Shown: piece by piece, positions 5,000-5,364 of the stretch
Layout: every line of letters begins with the position of its first letter
Position numbering within the stretch: position 1 is the first letter of the stretch
Assembly (NCBI GenBank): GCA_910578425.1
Contig: CAJTQX010000022.1
Span: forward strand, 1-5,364
Length of the DNA: 5,364 bases
Source: an uncultured Anaerotignum sp.
GTDB lineage: Bacteria > Bacillota > Clostridia > Lachnospirales > Anaerotignaceae
Direction: 5' to 3'
Position numbers and translations under genes: made by a program
The notes under the pieces: model-generated
Told to the model about the DNA's origin: nothing
Databases searched by the model: none
The model's input: only the letters and a program-made list of their open reading frames with translations

Positions 5000-5307
5000 A
5001 TGCCGTTCCCCCTTGCGTTAGTATTTTCACTGTTTCATGCAAATTGTATTGTATATAAAAAAATACAAAATGCAGTATTTTTCTTTTTTATGCCATATCG
5101 CTTTATTTTTTTCTTATATCTGCTAAATTCTGCCGGATTGCACAAAAAGCTGTATACATTTTCATATCTGCTTTTTATAAGACATCTGGTTTTTTCAGTT
5201 TTTATCTGTTATAAATAAAAAAAATTATAACAGAAGAAATTTTTTATGATTTTCGCACAAGTATCTAATTTTGTACACAGAATACAACCAAATTCATTCG
5301 TAAACGA
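5000..5307. other. AT-rich intergenic region without a supportable gene
   Basis: About 300 bp of strongly AT-rich DNA separate the unknown minus-strand gene from the promoter at the right edge. Short frames here are low-complexity and lack ribosome binding sites. I cannot name a clear promoter for the minus-strand gene; TTGTAT/ATACAA (5049-5054 with 5063-5068) is a small inverted repeat in the right place. ATATCTGCT occurs twice (5116-5124 and 5164-5172). Confidence 0.6.
5205..5234. repeat. 10-bp inverted repeat in the right intergenic region
   Basis: TCTGTTATAA (5205-5214) and TTATAACAGA (5225-5234) are exact reverse complements around a 10-nt A-rich spacer. On the plus strand six T follow a few bases later, but the stem is too AT-rich for a convincing terminator. 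The arm shares TCTGTTATA with the box near 1301 in the divergent control region, which hints at a common binding protein. Confidence 0.45.
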
Positions 5308-5336
5308 TTGACAATAATTCCGAAATAATTTATCAT
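5308..5336 (+). promoter_or_regulatory. Sigma-A promoter directed out of the right edge
   Basis: A perfect TTGACA (5308-5313), a 17-nt spacer and TATCAT (5331-5336, one mismatch) form a strong plus-strand promoter with a start near 5343. ATAATTT (5325-5331) and AAATTAT (5338-5344) make an inverted repeat over the -10. An ATG falls at 5343-5345, but with no leader it is probably not the start codon. The gene served lies beyond the window. Confidence 0.75.
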
Positions 5337-5364
5337 GAAATTATGGAAAAAAGCGGTAACTTTA

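Noticed and set aside
4383..5042. 219-codon minus-strand frame overlapping the unknown gene
   Set aside because: Its product is Arg/Gly-rich, its start lacks a ribosome binding site, and the 308-residue frame has normal composition and a good start.
5000..5218. Small hydrophobic plus-strand frame in the right intergenic region
   Set aside because: It is phenylalanine-rich from T-rich DNA, lacks a ribosome binding site and begins inside the leader of the minus-strand gene.

Overview
The window looks like chromosomal DNA of a low-to-mid-GC Firmicute, most likely a member of Clostridia and perhaps Lachnospiraceae or a relative. The evidence is strong AGGAGG-type ribosome binding sites, sigma-A-like promoters, a greA-lysS gene pair, a short XRE regulator and very AT-rich intergenic gaps between GC-richer genes. 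The genus cannot be read from the sequence. Most of the content is ordinary housekeeping DNA. I see no phage, CRISPR, toxin-antitoxin or defence system that can be defended.

Left part (1-1196, minus strand): the N-terminal 268 codons of a DEAD-box RNA helicase run off the left edge. Its promoter and ribosome binding site lie inside the 3' end of the preceding gene, a small XRE-type DNA-binding protein. The last ~55 codons of that XRE reading frame cross a palindromic intergenic repeat and then the helicase promoter, so the annotated C-terminus is probably not ancestral protein.

Middle left (1197-1719): an AT-rich divergent control region separates the XRE gene from a plus-strand 64-residue ribbon-helix-helix protein. 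It holds a 20-bp perfect palindrome over the XRE -10 box and two TGTTATAG boxes exactly 40 bp apart. A bidirectional terminator and a second copy of the repeat lie between the RHH gene and the convergent lysS gene.

Centre (1720-3983, minus strand): greA (transcript cleavage factor) followed by lysS (class II lysyl-tRNA synthetase, GTG start) form a probable operon. It is driven by a near-consensus promoter whose -10 box is enclosed by a 9-bp inverted repeat. The ~175-nt leader is predicted to be structured and carries a third, diverged copy of the repeat.

Right part (4073-5364): a 308-residue minus-strand protein of unknown function with a Rossmann-like middle segment, then about 300 bp of AT-rich DNA. 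A good plus-strand promoter at the very right edge points to a gene beyond the window.

The most interesting signals are the three copies of a two-to-three-stem palindromic repeat whose stems are kept by compensatory changes, the invasion of one copy into the XRE reading frame, and the operator-like palindromes over two promoters.
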